A stretch of 64,000 bases of DNA from assembly GCF_030704685.1 (NCBI RefSeq), contig NZ_JAUZDX010000001.1:1-64000 (forward strand), read 5' to 3'. The notes under the pieces are model-generated. The model saw only the letters and a program-made list of their open reading frames with translations. It made no database searches and was not told where the DNA came from. Each line of letters opens with the position of its first letter. Position 1 is the stretch's first letter. The translations under genes were made by a program, and so were the position numbers. Positions 1-10,975 of the stretch are shown here, piece after piece. The DNA is from Acidovorax sp. A1169 (GTDB lineage: Bacteria; Pseudomonadota; Gammaproteobacteria; Burkholderiales; Burkholderiaceae_C).

Positions 1-67
1 GGGTGCGCCGCCGGGCGCACACCCCGGCCTCCGCCCTCAGCAAAGGCAAGCGGCTGGAAAACGACAC

Positions 68-2256
68 TCAATACCGAGGCTGAAACCGCTCAATGGCCGA
101 GCGCGCCGCAGCATCCAGCGCAAACCCAGCCCCGAACCGCTGCGCCAACTCATCTGCCCGCGCCAGGAATGCTTCGACCCCTGTCCCATAGATGAACTGC
201 ATCGCCCCCCCAGTCCACGCCGGAAACCCGATCCCGAAGATCGACCCGATATTCGCATCGTGCACGCTCGTGAGCACCCCCTCCGCCAGGCACCGCGCCG
301 TCTCCACCGCCTGCCGGTACAGCAACCGATCCTGAATCTCCTGAACGCCCAGAACCTCGGAGCCAGCAGCCGGCGCCTTCTCGAACAGCGAACGCAGCTG
401 AGGCCACAACTGCTTGCGACCGCCCGCAGGGTAGTCATAGAAACCGCCCCCACCCGCACGGCCAGGGCGCTTGAGCTCCTTGACCATGCGCTCCACCAGC
501 AACTCCCCGGCCGTGGCCTGGTAGCTGCGGCCCTCCGCCGCGTAGTCCGCGCGCGTCTGGTCCAGCACGTGTACGCTCAAGGTCAGCGCCGTCTCGTCCA
601 GCACGGCCAGCGGCCCCACCGGCATGCCGGCCTGCATCGCCGCGTTCTCGATCAGCGCGGCGGGTACGCCCTCGCCGAGCAGGGCCGCGCCCTCCATCAC
701 GTAGGTGCCGAAGGTGCGGCTGGTATAGAAGCCGCGCGAGTCGTTGACCACGATGGGCACCTTGCCCAGGGCCTGCACGTAGTCGAACGCACGCGCCACG
801 GTCTCGTCGTCGGTTTCCTTGCCGCGGATGATCTCCACCAGCTTCATCTTGTCCACGGGGCTGAAGAAGTGGATGCCGACGAACTTGTCGGGCCGGCGGC
901 AGGCCTGGGCCAAACCCGTGATGGGCAGGGTGGATGTGTTGCTGGCGAAGAAACCGTCTTCGGCGAGCTGGGGCTCTGCTTCGCGCGTCACGTTCGCCTT
1001 GAGCTCGCGGCTCTCGAACACCGCCTCGATCACCAGGTCGCAGCCGGCCAGGTCGGTGGCATCGGCGGTGGCCTTGATCTTGCCGAGCAGCGCCTGCTGC
1101 GCCGTGGCTTCCATGCGGCCCTTGTCCACGCGCGCCTGCGAAAGTTTGGCGCTGTAGGCCTTGCCCGTATCGGCCTTCTCCTGGCTCACGTCCTTGAGCA
1201 CTGTGGCGATGCCCCGGCTGGCCTGGGCCCAGGCGATGCCGGCGCCCATCATGCCGGCGCCCAGGATGCCGACCTTCTGCGGCTTGTAGCGCGGGGATTG
1301 GCCGGGGCGCGACTGGCCGCTCTTGATCGCGTTCATGTCGAAGAAGAACGTATTGATCATGTTGCGCGCCACTGGCCCGGTCATCAGGCGCGCGAGGTAG
1401 CGGCTCTCGATGCGCAGTGCGGTGTCATAGTCGACGATGGCGCCTTCGACCATGGTGGCCAGGATGGCCTCGGGCGCTGGGTAGCGGCCGCGCGTGGTCT
1501 TTTTGAGCATGGCGGGCGCCACGCTCAGCGCCGCAGCCACCTTGGGGTTGGCGGGCGTGCCGCCGGGCATCCTGTGGTTCTTGTCGTCCCATGGCTGCAC
1601 AGAATGCGGGTGCGTGGCGATGCGTGCCAGGGCGGCGGGCAGCAATTGCTCGGGCGTGGCCACCAGCTCGTGCACCAGCTGCAGCTCCAGCGCCTCGCGC
1701 GGGTTGAAGAGCTTGCCTTCGAGCAGATAGGGCTGCGCACCCATCAGGCCGAGCAGGCGGGTCATCTTGGTGATGCCCGTGGCGCCCGGCATCAGGCCCA
1801 AAGTCACCTCGGGCAGGCCGAACAGGATGCGCTGGTTGTCCACCGCGATGCGGTAGTGGCCCACCAGCGCCACCTCCCAGCCGCCCCCCAGGGCCGCACC
1901 GTTGAGGCAGCTGACCACCGTGATGCCCAGGGTTTCCAGCGTGCGAAAGTGCTGCTTCATGCGCTCGATCTCGCCAAAGGCCGTGGGCGCATCGGCCGGC
2001 GTGAGCCGCATGGTGGCCTTGAGGTCCGCGCCCGCGAAGAAGCTGGTCTTGGCCGATGCCAGCACGATGCCCTTGAGCTGGGCGCGGTCGGCAACCACGC
2101 GGGCCGTGGCCTGCCCCAGGTCTGCCTGCCACTGGCGGCACATGGTGTTGACGCTGGAGTCCGGTTCGTCGAAGGTGATGAGCGCCACCTTGCCGTCGGC
2201 GGCGTCGAGGAGTTCGTAGCGGATGGTCTGCATGGTGTTCTCCATCGTCGTCGTCA

Positions 2257-2257
<1 letters not shown>
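68..2257 (-). CDS. fadB: FadB-like multifunctional enoyl-CoA hydratase / 3-hydroxyacyl-CoA dehydrogenase
   Basis: The 729-aa protein fuses two beta-oxidation activities: hydration of trans-2-enoyl-CoA and NAD-dependent oxidation of 3-hydroxyacyl-CoA. The N-terminal crotonase domain (first ~190 residues) shows the oxyanion-hole segment LNGAALGGGWEVAL. The dehydrogenase part begins with the Rossmann motif VGILGAGMMGAGIAWAQ near residue 320, followed by the dehydrogenase signature around GIHFFSPVDKMKLVEII. The length matches the FadB/FadJ alpha subunit. I chose the ATG at 2257 because it overlaps the stop of the upstream thiolase gene as ATGA. An in-frame extension would add 16 Arg/His-rich residues inside the thiolase gene. 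The pair probably forms the FadBA-type complex. FadB versus FadJ cannot be settled from sequence alone. Confidence 0.93.
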
Positions 2258-3462
<1,205 letters not shown>

Positions 3463-3503
3463 GGCGTGTCTCCAGTTGTCGCCGCAGTATAGGGCGGGAC
3501 AGC

Positions 3504-3531
3504 TTTATACAGATCACCCGCTTTGTATAAA
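3504..3531 (-). promoter_or_regulatory. 28-bp palindromic operator upstream of the thiolase/fadB operon
   Basis: The outer arms are perfect: TTTATACA at one end and TGTATAAA at the other, 12 bp apart. The right half reads GCTTTGTATAAA, nearly identical to the half-site of the palindrome at 13053-13080, which has the same total length. It is 42 bp upstream of the thiolase start, where a repressor would block transcription. The inner part of the left half is degenerate. Confidence 0.6.
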
Positions 3532-3605
3532 TGGTGGCAGTTGGAGAACGCACGGGTGACGACAGCCGCTGCTGCGGCGGAGCGCGGCGCCCGGTGTGCC
3601 GGGTT

Positions 3606-4229
3606 TCAGAACTTGTAACGCACGCCCACGGTGGCCATGTCGGCGGGGGCGGTGTCGTCCGAGAAGCGCAGGCGATGGCGCTCCCATTCCAGCACGGCGG
3701 CAATGTTCGGTGTGAAGCCCCAACTGGCGCCGACGCCGTAGGACAGGCCCATGCCGCTGTTCTTGCCGGCGCGCAGGCCGTACACGGGCTGCGCGGAGGT
3801 GGAGGTCCGGCTGTAGGTGGTGCCGGCCTTGGCGAACAGCTCCAGGCGCTCGCCTATCGGTGCGCGCCCCACCAGGCTCAGGTTGATGCCCTGGGCCTTG
3901 GTGCGGCCGTCCAGCCGGTAAGCGCGGCCGAAATCGAGGTAGCCGACCTCGACCCCGACATTGCGGTGGAAGTACCCGCCGGCGCTGAGCTTCCAGGCCG
4001 TGTCGGTGTCGTCGTAGGCCAGGCCTGCGGGCCCCGTCGCCAGGTCGTACTGGGAACGCCCGCCCGACAGGCCGATATAGCCGGACTGGGTGAAGGGCAG
4101 CACCGAGCGCGAGGGCATGGGCGCATCGGCTGGCGCCTGCGCTCGGGCCATGCCGCACACCACGCCGAAGAGGGCGCCGCTGATGGCGGCAATGAGCCAA
4201 GGGGAAGTGCTGCGCCGTACATGTCTCAT
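3606..4229 (-). CDS. Outer-membrane beta-barrel protein (OmpA/porin-opacity-like)
   Basis: This is a 207-aa secreted protein. Its signal peptide has an Arg-rich N-region, a hydrophobic core (LIAAISGALFGVVCGM) and an ARA-QA cleavage site. The mature part alternates polar and apolar residues, with many Gly/Tyr/aromatic positions (SGYIGLSGG, VGVEVGYLDFG, LSYGVGASWGF), and ends in VGVRYKF. That terminal aromatic is the BAM-recognition signature of eight-stranded barrels. I start it at the ATG at 4229 because CCAGGAGACTTC gives a clear ribosome site. It is flanked by lipid-catabolism genes but has its own upstream region. Its role is not known; it resembles small surface proteins of the OmpW/OmpA-barrel type. 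Confidence 0.8.
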   Translation of the reverse strand: MRHVRRSTSPWLIAAISGALFGVVCGMARAQAPADAPMPSRSVLPFTQSGYIGLSGGRSQYDLATGPAGLAYDDTDTAWKLSAGGYFHRNVGVEVGYLDFGRAYRLDGRTKAQGINLSLVGRAPIGERLELFAKAGTTYSRTSTSAQPVYGLRAGKNSGMGLSYGVGASWGFTPNIAAVLEWERHRLRFSDDTAPADMATVGVRYKF

Positions 4230-4491
4230 GAAGTCTCCTGGAAAGAGGACACCGTTCTCGGCGCCCGCACGCGCAGGGAGCCTCACTTCCCAATTTATGC
4301 GGCCCATCTGTAACAGCACGTGGGATTTGGTAAGCGGAGTTTGTAGGACTTGGCCTGCAGGGAACTGCGCTGCCAACGCGCTATCCTGTTGTCTTCCGGG
4401 CCGGGCCTGCACGGGACGCGCTGCCGACATTGGCGGATCGTGCCGTACCCTGTGGACACTGGCTGCTTTCTGATCCTCGACAATCCAGAAC

Positions 4492-4797
4492 ATGGCAAAA
4501 ACCCTTTCTGAATCCCTGCAACTCCTGGCGCGCGACGCCATCGAGTACGACGACGCGCGCTCGGGCTTTTTCCTGGAGCACCATCTGGCGCTGGCCGCAG
4601 GCGCAGGGCTGGCCGTGTCGGCATTCATGGCCCCCAGCCGCGGTGCAGCAGCCGCACGCGGGATTGCTGCGGGACTCTTGCTGGTGCGCGGTCTCAGCGG
4701 CCGCGATGGCGTGCGCGACTGGCTGCAGGTGCGCGGAACCGCGCCGGCCCCGCGCAAGCTCAGCCCCGAAGAGATCCGCGAGACCTGGCTGCTCTAG
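4492..4797 (+). CDS. Small hypothetical protein with hydrophobic segments
   Basis: The 101-aa protein is divergent from the outer-membrane barrel gene. Residues ~30-45 (LALAAGAGLAVSAFMA) and ~58-68 (GIAAGLLLVRG) are hydrophobic. The ends are charged, and the tail is APRKLSPEEIRETWLL. It could be a small inner-membrane protein, but the hydrophobic stretches are short. The ribosome site is weak. I recognise no family. Coding is supported by the absence of a competing frame and by codon use like its neighbours. Confidence 0.5.
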   Translation: MAKTLSESLQLLARDAIEYDDARSGFFLEHHLALAAGAGLAVSAFMAPSRGAAAARGIAAGLLLVRGLSGRDGVRDWLQVRGTAPAPRKLSPEEIRETWLL

Positions 4798-4832
4798 GAC
4801 GACAAGCAGGCCTCTGATGTCGAGGGGCGCGG

Positions 4833-5996
4833 CTACTTGCCCAGCCCCATCGCGCGGGTGATCACTTCTTTCATGATCTCGTTGGTGCCGCCGTAGATGC
4901 GCTGCACGCGGGCGTCGGCATAGGCCCGGGTGATGGGGTATTCCCACATGTAGCCATAGCCGCCGTGCAGCTGCAGGCATTCGTCCATCACCTTGCACTG
5001 CAGGTCGGTGGTCCAGTACTTGGCCATGCTGGCCGTGGCAGTGTCGAGCTGGCTGGCCACGATCAGTTCGCAGCATTTGTCCACGAACACCCGGGCCACC
5101 TGCACCTCGGTCTGCAGTTCGGCCAGGGTGTAGCGGGTGTTCTGGTAGCTGGCCACGGGCTGGCCGAAGACCTTGCGCTGCTTGACATAGTCTACCGTCC
5201 AGTCGATGGCCGCCTGAGAGGCTGCCACGGCGGTGATGGCGATCTGCAGGCGCTCCCACGGCAATTGCTCCATCAGGCAGATGAAGCCGCGCCCCTCCAT
5301 GGCCGGGCCGCCCAGCAGATTGTCTGCCGGCACCTTCACGTCGGTGAAGAACAGCTCGGAGGTGTCTTGTGCCTTCATGCCCAGCTTCTTGAGGCGCTGG
5401 CCCTTCTCGAAGCCCGGCATGCCGCGCTCCACCAGGAACAGGCTGGTGCCCTTGGCGCCCGCCGCCGGGTCGGTCTTGGCGACCACGATCACCAGGTCGG
5501 CATGCCAGCCGTTGGTGATGAAGGTCTTGCTGCCGTTGAGCACATAGTGCGAGCCGTCGGCGCTCTTCACGGCCGTGGCCTTGATGCCCTGCAGGTCACT
5601 GCCGGCGGCCGGCTCGCTCATGGCGATGGCGCCTACCATGGCACCGCTGGCCAGCTGCGGCAGGTAACGGCGCTTTTGTTCCTCGGTGCCGTAGTGCAGG
5701 AGGTAGGGCGCCACGATCTCGCTGTGCAGCCCGAAGCCGATGCCGGTGAAGCCGGCACGCGCAATCGCCTCCATCTGCGCCACCGAGTAAAGCTTGTCGG
5801 CGCCCGCGCCGCCGTACTCCTCGGGCAGGGCCATGCACAGAAAGCCGTTCTCGCCGGCCTTGGTCCACACGGCGCGGTCCACATAGCCCTGTTCCTCCCA
5901 CGCGGCGTGGTGGGGTGCCACCTCCTTGTCGAGAAAGCGCGCAAAGCTCTCGGCAAAGGCCTGGTGGTCGGCGTTGAAGAGGGTGCGTTCGATCAT
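4833..5996 (-). CDS. Acyl-CoA dehydrogenase
   Basis: The 387-aa FAD-dependent enzyme makes the first double bond of beta-oxidation. Family motifs run in order: FLCMALPEEYGG near the N-terminus, AMSEPAAGSDLQGIKATA (flavin/substrate loop), ITNGWHADLVIVVAKT, and the C-terminal YGYMWEYPITRAYADARV / IYGGTNEIMKEVI region. The Glu of GGTNEI is the likely catalytic base of the long-chain/isovaleryl branch. The start at 5996 is set by a GGAG four to eleven bases upstream of ATG; a longer reading frame runs back through the operator. It has its own promoter region with a palindrome at 6015-6044, separated from the receptor gene behind it by a terminator. Confidence 0.92.
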   Translation of the reverse strand: MIERTLFNADHQAFAESFARFLDKEVAPHHAAWEEQGYVDRAVWTKAGENGFLCMALPEEYGGAGADKLYSVAQMEAIARAGFTGIGFGLHSEIVAPYLLHYGTEEQKRRYLPQLASGAMVGAIAMSEPAAGSDLQGIKATAVKSADGSHYVLNGSKTFITNGWHADLVIVVAKTDPAAGAKGTSLFLVERGMPGFEKGQRLKKLGMKAQDTSELFFTDVKVPADNLLGGPAMEGRGFICLMEQLPWERLQIAITAVAASQAAIDWTVDYVKQRKVFGQPVASYQNTRYTLAELQTEVQVARVFVDKCCELIVASQLDTATASMAKYWTTDLQCKVMDECLQLHGGYGYMWEYPITRAYADARVQRIYGGTNEIMKEVITRAMGLGK

Positions 5997-6014
5997 GGTG
6001 TTCGTCTCCAGCGT

Positions 6015-6044
6015 AATTTTGAAAAGCAGGTGCTTTCTAAAATT
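6015..6044 (-). promoter_or_regulatory. Palindromic operator-like site upstream of the acyl-CoA dehydrogenase
   Basis: The site is a 30-bp dyad made of AATTTT, two bases, AAAGC, four bases, GCTTT, two bases, AAAATT. All arms match perfectly. The AAAGC-N4-GCTTT core is the same as in the palindrome before livH (13053-13080), though the flanks differ. It ends 19 bp before the start codon. Confidence 0.5.
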
Positions 6045-6065
6045 CTGCCATGGGTTTGCCACAGT

Positions 6066-6092
6066 AAAAAGGCCGCCCTTGGGGGGCGGCCT
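6066..6092 (-). terminator. Rho-independent terminator of the liv/ligase operon
   Basis: Read on the minus strand, the arms GGCCGCC and GGGCGGCC (short CCCCAA-type loop) are followed by TTTTTA. It sits between the receptor stop at 6115 and the acyl-CoA dehydrogenase promoter, so it ends the livHMGF-ligase-receptor transcript. Confidence 0.8.
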
Positions 6093-6114
6093 GGCAGGCA
6101 AGCGCGGGCGCTGC

Positions 6115-7278
6115 TTACTTGACGTAGTCCGACACCACCTTCCACTTGCCTTCCTGGATCTGCGACAGACGCGAGAGGTCGCTGCCCAGGCGCTTCTGCG
6201 GTCCGTAGGTCGCCTCGGCGCTGCCGAACATGTCGGGCGGGATGACCATGGTGTCCATGGCCTTGATGAAGCTCTCGGTGGTCAGCGAGGTGCCTGCCTT
6301 TTGCGCCGCGCGGATGAAGGCATCGATGGCGCCATAGCCGTAGACCGAGAACACCGTCGGGTCTTCATTGAACTTGGTCTTGTACTTGGTGGCCCAGAAA
6401 CGGATGGGCTGCGAGGCCTCGTCCAGATAGGGGTGCTGCACCGTCATGGTGGCGTACAGGCCGTCCATGGGCTTGCCGCCCAGCTTGTGGATCAGGTCGG
6501 TGTAGGCCGCGCTCGAACCCAGGAAGGTGGGATTGAAGCCGGTCTTGCGCGCCTCGCCGATGGTGCCGATGGTCTCGCGGATGATGGTGCCCAGGACCAC
6601 GAAGTCGCACTCCGCCGCCTTCATCTTTGCCACCTGGGACGAGAAGTCGGTGGCGCCGCGCTTGTACGAGGTCTTCTCGGTGAAGTCCATGCCCATGGCC
6701 TTCAGGGCCGCTTCACCGCCGCGCATCACCTCCAGCCCAAACTCGTCGTCCTGGTAGATGGTGCAGATCTTCTTGGCGCCCTTTTCCTTGATGAGTTTGG
6801 GCGCTGCCAGGCGGATCTGGTCGTAGTAGGTCGCGGCGAACGAATACTTGAGCTTGTGGAAGGGCTCGTACATCTCGCGCGCGGCCGTCACCGGAAAGAA
6901 GTTGATCACGTTCTTGCTGAACTGCACCGGCATCGCCGCCAGGTTCTGCGCCGTGCCGATGTGCGCCACCATCATGAAGATCTTGTCCTGGTTGACGAGC
7001 TTCTGCGCCGCCAGCACCGCCTTCTTGGGGTCATAGCCCGAGTCCTCCACCTTGAGGTCAAGCTTGCGGCCGTTGACGCCGCCTTGCTCGTTGGCCTCGT
7101 CCACGCGCAGCATCATCCCCAGGCGCACCTGCTTGCCGAAGCCCGCGAGCGGCCCCGACAGATCCTGGATGGAGCCCAGCGTGATGGTGTCCTTGGCCAC
7201 GCCCTGCGGGGCCTGGGCCTGCGCGGCGCCGCCGGACATGGCCATGATGGCCAGCACGGCAATGGGATGAAGTTTCAT
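6115..7278 (-). CDS. ABC transporter periplasmic receptor, branched-chain amino acid (LivK) family
   Basis: The 387-aa secreted receptor has a signal peptide (MKLHPIAVLAIMAMSGGAAQAQA). The mature part has the type-I periplasmic fold typical of LivK/HAAT proteins: KDTITLGSIQDLSGPLAGFGKQVRLGMMLRVDEANEQGG at the start, then KLDLKVEDSGYDPKKAVLAAQKL. It is the last gene of the livH-livM-livG-livF-ligase operon. Receptors next to an acyl-CoA ligase usually bind carboxylic or aromatic acids rather than amino acids, so the substrate here is probably an organic acid that the ligase activates. That substrate assignment is inference. Confidence 0.88.
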   Translation of the reverse strand: MKLHPIAVLAIMAMSGGAAQAQAPQGVAKDTITLGSIQDLSGPLAGFGKQVRLGMMLRVDEANEQGGVNGRKLDLKVEDSGYDPKKAVLAAQKLVNQDKIFMMVAHIGTAQNLAAMPVQFSKNVINFFPVTAAREMYEPFHKLKYSFAATYYDQIRLAAPKLIKEKGAKKICTIYQDDEFGLEVMRGGEAALKAMGMDFTEKTSYKRGATDFSSQVAKMKAAECDFVVLGTIIRETIGTIGEARKTGFNPTFLGSSAAYTDLIHKLGGKPMDGLYATMTVQHPYLDEASQPIRFWATKYKTKFNEDPTVFSVYGYGAIDAFIRAAQKAGTSLTTESFIKAMDTMVIPPDMFGSAEATYGPQKRLGSDLSRLSQIQEGKWKVVSDYVK

Positions 7279-7374
7279 GGCACGTCTCCTTGGATGGATC
7301 GGATTCGTCGTTATAGAACGATGCCCGGTACCGGGCACCAGCACTTTCCCTATGGAACCGGGGCCCGGCACGGC

Positions 7375-9231
7375 TCAGCGGTACATGGCCTCAATGCGTT
7401 CCGCATACTTCTGCTGCACGAGCTTGCGCTTGAGCTTCATGGTGGGGGTTAGCTCCTCGTCCTCGGCCGAGAGCTGCGTGTCGAGCAAGAAGAACTTCTT
7501 GATCTGCTCCACGCGCGCGAAACGGGCGTTCACCCGGTCCACCTCGGCCTGTATCAGGGCTTGCACCTCGGGCGCGCGCGTGAGGCTGGCGTAGTTGGAG
7601 AACGGCACGTCGTGGTCCTGCGCATACTTTTCCACGTTCTCCTGGTCGATCATGATGATCACCGTGAGGTAGGGGCGGGCATCGCCGATCACTACTGCGT
7701 CCGTCACATAGGGGCTGAACTTGAGCTCGTTCTCCAGCTCGCTCGGGGTGATGTTCTTGCCGCCGGCCGTGATGATGATGTCCTTCATGCGGTCGGTGAT
7801 GCGCAGGTAGCCGTCGGCGTCGATCACCCCCACGTCGCCAGTGTGCAGCCAGCCATCGGCATCGATGGTCTCGGCCGTCTTCTCGGGCTGGTTCAGGTAG
7901 CCCTTGAACACGTTCGGGCCGCGCACCTGGATCTCTCCGGTGGCCGGGTCCACGCGCACCTCGTTGTAGCTGGCGGCCGGGCCGATGGAGCCGGGCTTGA
8001 TGCGGCTGGCGGGCACGCCGGTGGCGGCGCCGCAGGTCTCGGTCATGCCCCACACCTCCAGCATGGGCACGCCCAGCGCCAGGTACCACTTCACGAGCTC
8101 GGGCGAGCTGGGCGCCGCACCCGTGACCAGGAAGCGCGCGCGGTGGATGCCGATGAGCTTGCGCACGTTGTTGAGCGCCAGCCAGCGCGCCAGCTGGAAC
8201 TGCAGCTTCTGCACCGCCCCCACGGGCTGCCCGGCCAGCACCTGGTCGGCAATGCGCGTGCCCACGCCGATGGACCATGCGTAGGCCGCCTGCTGCAGCG
8301 CCGTGGATTCCTTGAGCGCGATCATCACGCCGGAATAGAACTTCTCCCACACGCGCGGTACGGCGGTGAACACGGTGGGGGCGATCTCGCGCACGTTCTC
8401 GGGCACGGTGTCGGGGTTCTCCACGAAGTTCAGGCGCGAGCCGGTGTACAGCGAAAAGTATTCGCCCCCCATGCGTTCGGCGATGTGGCACAGTGGCAGG
8501 AAACACATGGCCTCGTCGTCCTCGGTGCGCGAGATCAGCGTGTTGTAGCCGCGCACGGTGTAGGTCAGGGCGCCATGGGTGTGCATGGCGCCCTTGGGCT
8601 TGCCGGTGGTGCCCGAGGTGTAGACCAGAATGGCCACGTCCTCGGGCCGGCAGGCCTGCACGCGGCGCTCCAGCTCGCCCGCATGCCCCTGGCTCCACTC
8701 GCGGCCCAGCGCGCGCAAGGCCTGCAGGCTGATGATGCCGGGGTCTTCCAGGCTGCGCAGGCCCTCCATGTCGAAGACCACGATCTTGCGCAGCAGGGGC
8801 AGGGCGCCACGCACCTCCAGCGCCTTGTCCAGCTGTTCATCGTCTTCCACGAAGAGCACGCTGGTGCGCGAGTCTTCGCTCAGGTAGTGCACCTGGCTGG
8901 CCGCGTCGGTGGGGTAAATGCCGTTGGAGACACCGCCGCAGCTCAGCACGGCCAGGTCGGCCAGCACCCATTCGATGTTGGTGTTGGACAGGATGGAGGC
9001 GCATTCGCCCGGCGCGAAGCCCAGCGCCATCAGGCCGCCTGCGATCTCGCGCACGGCATCGGCCGTCTGGTTCCAGGTCCAGCTCTTCCAGATGCCGAGC
9101 TGCTTCTGGCGCATCCACACCCGCGGGCCGCGCTGGGCCACGCCGTTCCAGAACATCGCGGCAATGGTGTCGCCCGCGAGCACGTCGGTGCCGGCCGGCT
9201 GGATGTGGGAGAGGTCCCATAGATTGGACAT
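7375..9231 (-). CDS. AMP-dependent long-chain acyl-CoA synthetase/ligase (COG1022 type)
   Basis: The 618-aa adenylate-forming enzyme activates a carboxylic acid with ATP and CoA. The P-loop-like motif ILVYTSGTTGKPKGAMHTHGAL lies near residue 200. The acyl-adenylate motifs GWLHTGDVGVIDADGYLRITDR and KDIIITAGGKNITPSELEN are present. I place the start at the ATG at 9231, with GGAGG eight bases upstream. A GTG at 9240 would overlap the livF stop as GTGA but would abut the ribosome site. Its place inside a liv-type uptake operon suggests vectorial import and activation of one class of acids. Confidence 0.9.
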   Translation of the reverse strand: MSNLWDLSHIQPAGTDVLAGDTIAAMFWNGVAQRGPRVWMRQKQLGIWKSWTWNQTADAVREIAGGLMALGFAPGECASILSNTNIEWVLADLAVLSCGGVSNGIYPTDAASQVHYLSEDSRTSVLFVEDDEQLDKALEVRGALPLLRKIVVFDMEGLRSLEDPGIISLQALRALGREWSQGHAGELERRVQACRPEDVAILVYTSGTTGKPKGAMHTHGALTYTVRGYNTLISRTEDDEAMCFLPLCHIAERMGGEYFSLYTGSRLNFVENPDTVPENVREIAPTVFTAVPRVWEKFYSGVMIALKESTALQQAAYAWSIGVGTRIADQVLAGQPVGAVQKLQFQLARWLALNNVRKLIGIHRARFLVTGAAPSSPELVKWYLALGVPMLEVWGMTETCGAATGVPASRIKPGSIGPAASYNEVRVDPATGEIQVRGPNVFKGYLNQPEKTAETIDADGWLHTGDVGVIDADGYLRITDRMKDIIITAGGKNITPSELENELKFSPYVTDAVVIGDARPYLTVIIMIDQENVEKYAQDHDVPFSNYASLTRAPEVQALIQAEVDRVNARFARVEQIKKFFLLDTQLSAEDEELTPTMKLKRKLVQQKYAERIEAMYR

Positions 9232-9236
9232 GCCGG

Positions 9237-10055
9237 TCACCTCCAGTTCTTCTTCTTTTTCCAGCGCCGTTCGCCGCGCACGCCAGCGTCCTTCATGCCC
9301 AGGTAGAACTCCTTGATGTCGTCCTTTTCGCGCAGGCGCTCGCAGCTGTCTTCCATCACGATGCGGCCGTTCTCCAGCACGTAGCCGTAGTCGGAGGCAT
9401 TGAGCGCCATGTTGGCGTTCTGCTCCACCAGCAGGATGGTGGTGCCGCGCTCGCGGTTGATGCGTACCACGATCTCGAAGATCTCCTTGGTGAGCTTGGG
9501 CGACAGGCCCAGGCTGGGCTCGTCGAGCAGGATGAGCTCGGGGTTGGCCATGAGCGCGCGCGAGATCGCCAGCATCTGCTGCTGCCCGCCCGAGAGCAGG
9601 CCCGCGTCCTGCCCGGCGCGCTCCCTGAGGATGGGGAAGTAGCCGTACACCAGCTCCAGGTCGCGTGCCACGGCGTCGGCATCGCTGCGCGTGTAGGCGC
9701 CCATGAGCAGGTTGTCGCGCACCGAGAGCAGTGCGAACACCTCGCGCCCCTCGGGCACATGCACCAGCCCCCGGCGCACGATGGCGGCCGGATCGGTGGC
9801 CGCAATGTGGGCGCCCTGGAACTCGATGGTGCCCCGGCGCGGATCGATGATGCCCGAGATGGTCTTGAGGATGGTCGTCTTGCCCGCGCCATTGCTTCCC
9901 AGCACGGCGGCGATCTCGCCGCGCTGCACCTGCAGGCTCACGCCGCGGATGGCCTTGATGGGGCCGTAGGCGCTCTCCACGTTCTGCAGGCGCAGCAGCG
10001 GCGTGCCCTCGGCAGCGCTGGCGCCGGATGGTCCGGGAAATGGAATGACGGTCAT
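9237..10055 (-). CDS. livF: ABC transporter ATP-binding protein LivF
   Basis: The 272-aa ATPase of the HAAT family contains Walker A GSNGAGKTTILK, the signature LLSGGQQQMLAISRAL, Walker B LILLDEPSLGL and a D-loop. The short LivF-type length and the N-terminal RLQNVESAYGPIKAIRGVSL agree. The C-terminus is unusually basic (ERRWKKKKNWR). It overlaps livG by 4 bp (ATGA) and lies 5 bp before the ligase start, so the genes are probably translationally coupled. Confidence 0.93.
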   Translation of the reverse strand: MTVIPFPGPSGASAAEGTPLLRLQNVESAYGPIKAIRGVSLQVQRGEIAAVLGSNGAGKTTILKTISGIIDPRRGTIEFQGAHIAATDPAAIVRRGLVHVPEGREVFALLSVRDNLLMGAYTRSDADAVARDLELVYGYFPILRERAGQDAGLLSGGQQQMLAISRALMANPELILLDEPSLGLSPKLTKEIFEIVVRINRERGTTILLVEQNANMALNASDYGYVLENGRIVMEDSCERLREKDDIKEFYLGMKDAGVRGERRWKKKKNWR

Positions 10056-10912
10056 CGTGCCATCCTTGCCGGTGCGCTGCCCGCCGGGCGGCGCAGGTTG
10101 CTCACGTCGTCGATGGTGCCCAGGTAGGCCTCGATCACGCCGGGGTGCGACTGCACCTCGCGCGGCGTGCCCATGGCCACCACCTCGCCCTGGTTCATGG
10201 CCAGCACGCGGTCGGACACCTTGGACACCAGCGACATGTCGTGCTCCACCATCAGCACAGTGATGCCGAGCTCGTGCTGGATGTCCTGAATCCAGAAGGC
10301 CATGTCATCTGTCTCCTCCACGTTCAGGCCCGACGAGGGCTCGTCCAGCAGCAGCAGGCGCGGCTCGGTGCACAGCGCGCGGGCCAGCTCCACCACCTTG
10401 CGCACGCCGTAGGGCAGGCCGGCGACCAGGGTGTCGCGGTAGTGCTGCAGGTCCAGGAAGTCGATGACCTCTTCGGCCTTCTCGCGCGCACGCACCTCGG
10501 CGTCCCGCACGCGGCGCGTGAACAGCATGTCGGCCCACAGGCCCGTCTCGCGGCGCGTGTGGCGGCCGATCAACAGGTTGTGCAGCACGCTGGCGTGCTC
10601 GAACAGCTCGATGTTCTGGAAGGTGCGCGCAATCCCCAGGCCGGCCACCTTGTGCGGCGGCTGGTCGCTCAGCGGCAGCATGCCGTCCGGGCCGGCGTAG
10701 TGGATGGTGCCGGTGGTGGGCGTGTAGATGCGGCTGATCAGGTTGAACACCGTGGTCTTGCCCGCGCCGTTGGGTCCGATCAGGGTGAACACCTCGCCGC
10801 GGCGCACCTCGAAGCCCACGTTGTTCACGGCCAGCACGCCGCCAAAGCGCACGCTCAGGTTCTGCGCGCTGAGCAGGATGTCGTCGGTCATGGGTAAAGC
10901 AACGTGGGTCAT
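10052..10912 (-). CDS. livG: ABC transporter ATP-binding protein LivG
   Basis: The 286-aa ATPase has Walker A GPNGAGKTTVFNLI, the LivG-specific insertion after it (IYTPTTGTIHYAG and IARTFQNIELF), a Walker B RLLLLDEPSSGLNVEE and the H-loop VLMVEHDMSLV. The signature motif is degenerate (GLPYGVRKVVELARAL), as is common in LivG. Two ATGs are possible (10912, or seven codons further in); neither has a strong ribosome site. A 166-bp gap with a REP-like element separates it from livM. Confidence 0.92.
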   Translation of the reverse strand: MTHVALPMTDDILLSAQNLSVRFGGVLAVNNVGFEVRRGEVFTLIGPNGAGKTTVFNLISRIYTPTTGTIHYAGPDGMLPLSDQPPHKVAGLGIARTFQNIELFEHASVLHNLLIGRHTRRETGLWADMLFTRRVRDAEVRAREKAEEVIDFLDLQHYRDTLVAGLPYGVRKVVELARALCTEPRLLLLDEPSSGLNVEETDDMAFWIQDIQHELGITVLMVEHDMSLVSKVSDRVLAMNQGEVVAMGTPREVQSHPGVIEAYLGTIDDVSNLRRPAGSAPARMAR

Positions 10913-10975
10913 TTCTGTTGTCTATTGCGCTGAACGCCATTCGCAGCCGTTGAAACCGGCGCGCCCGAGGCCAGT

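Noticed and set aside
1..67. Terminator for the fadB operon
   Set aside because: GTGCGCC and GGCGCAC can pair near the window edge, but no T-run can be seen within the window.
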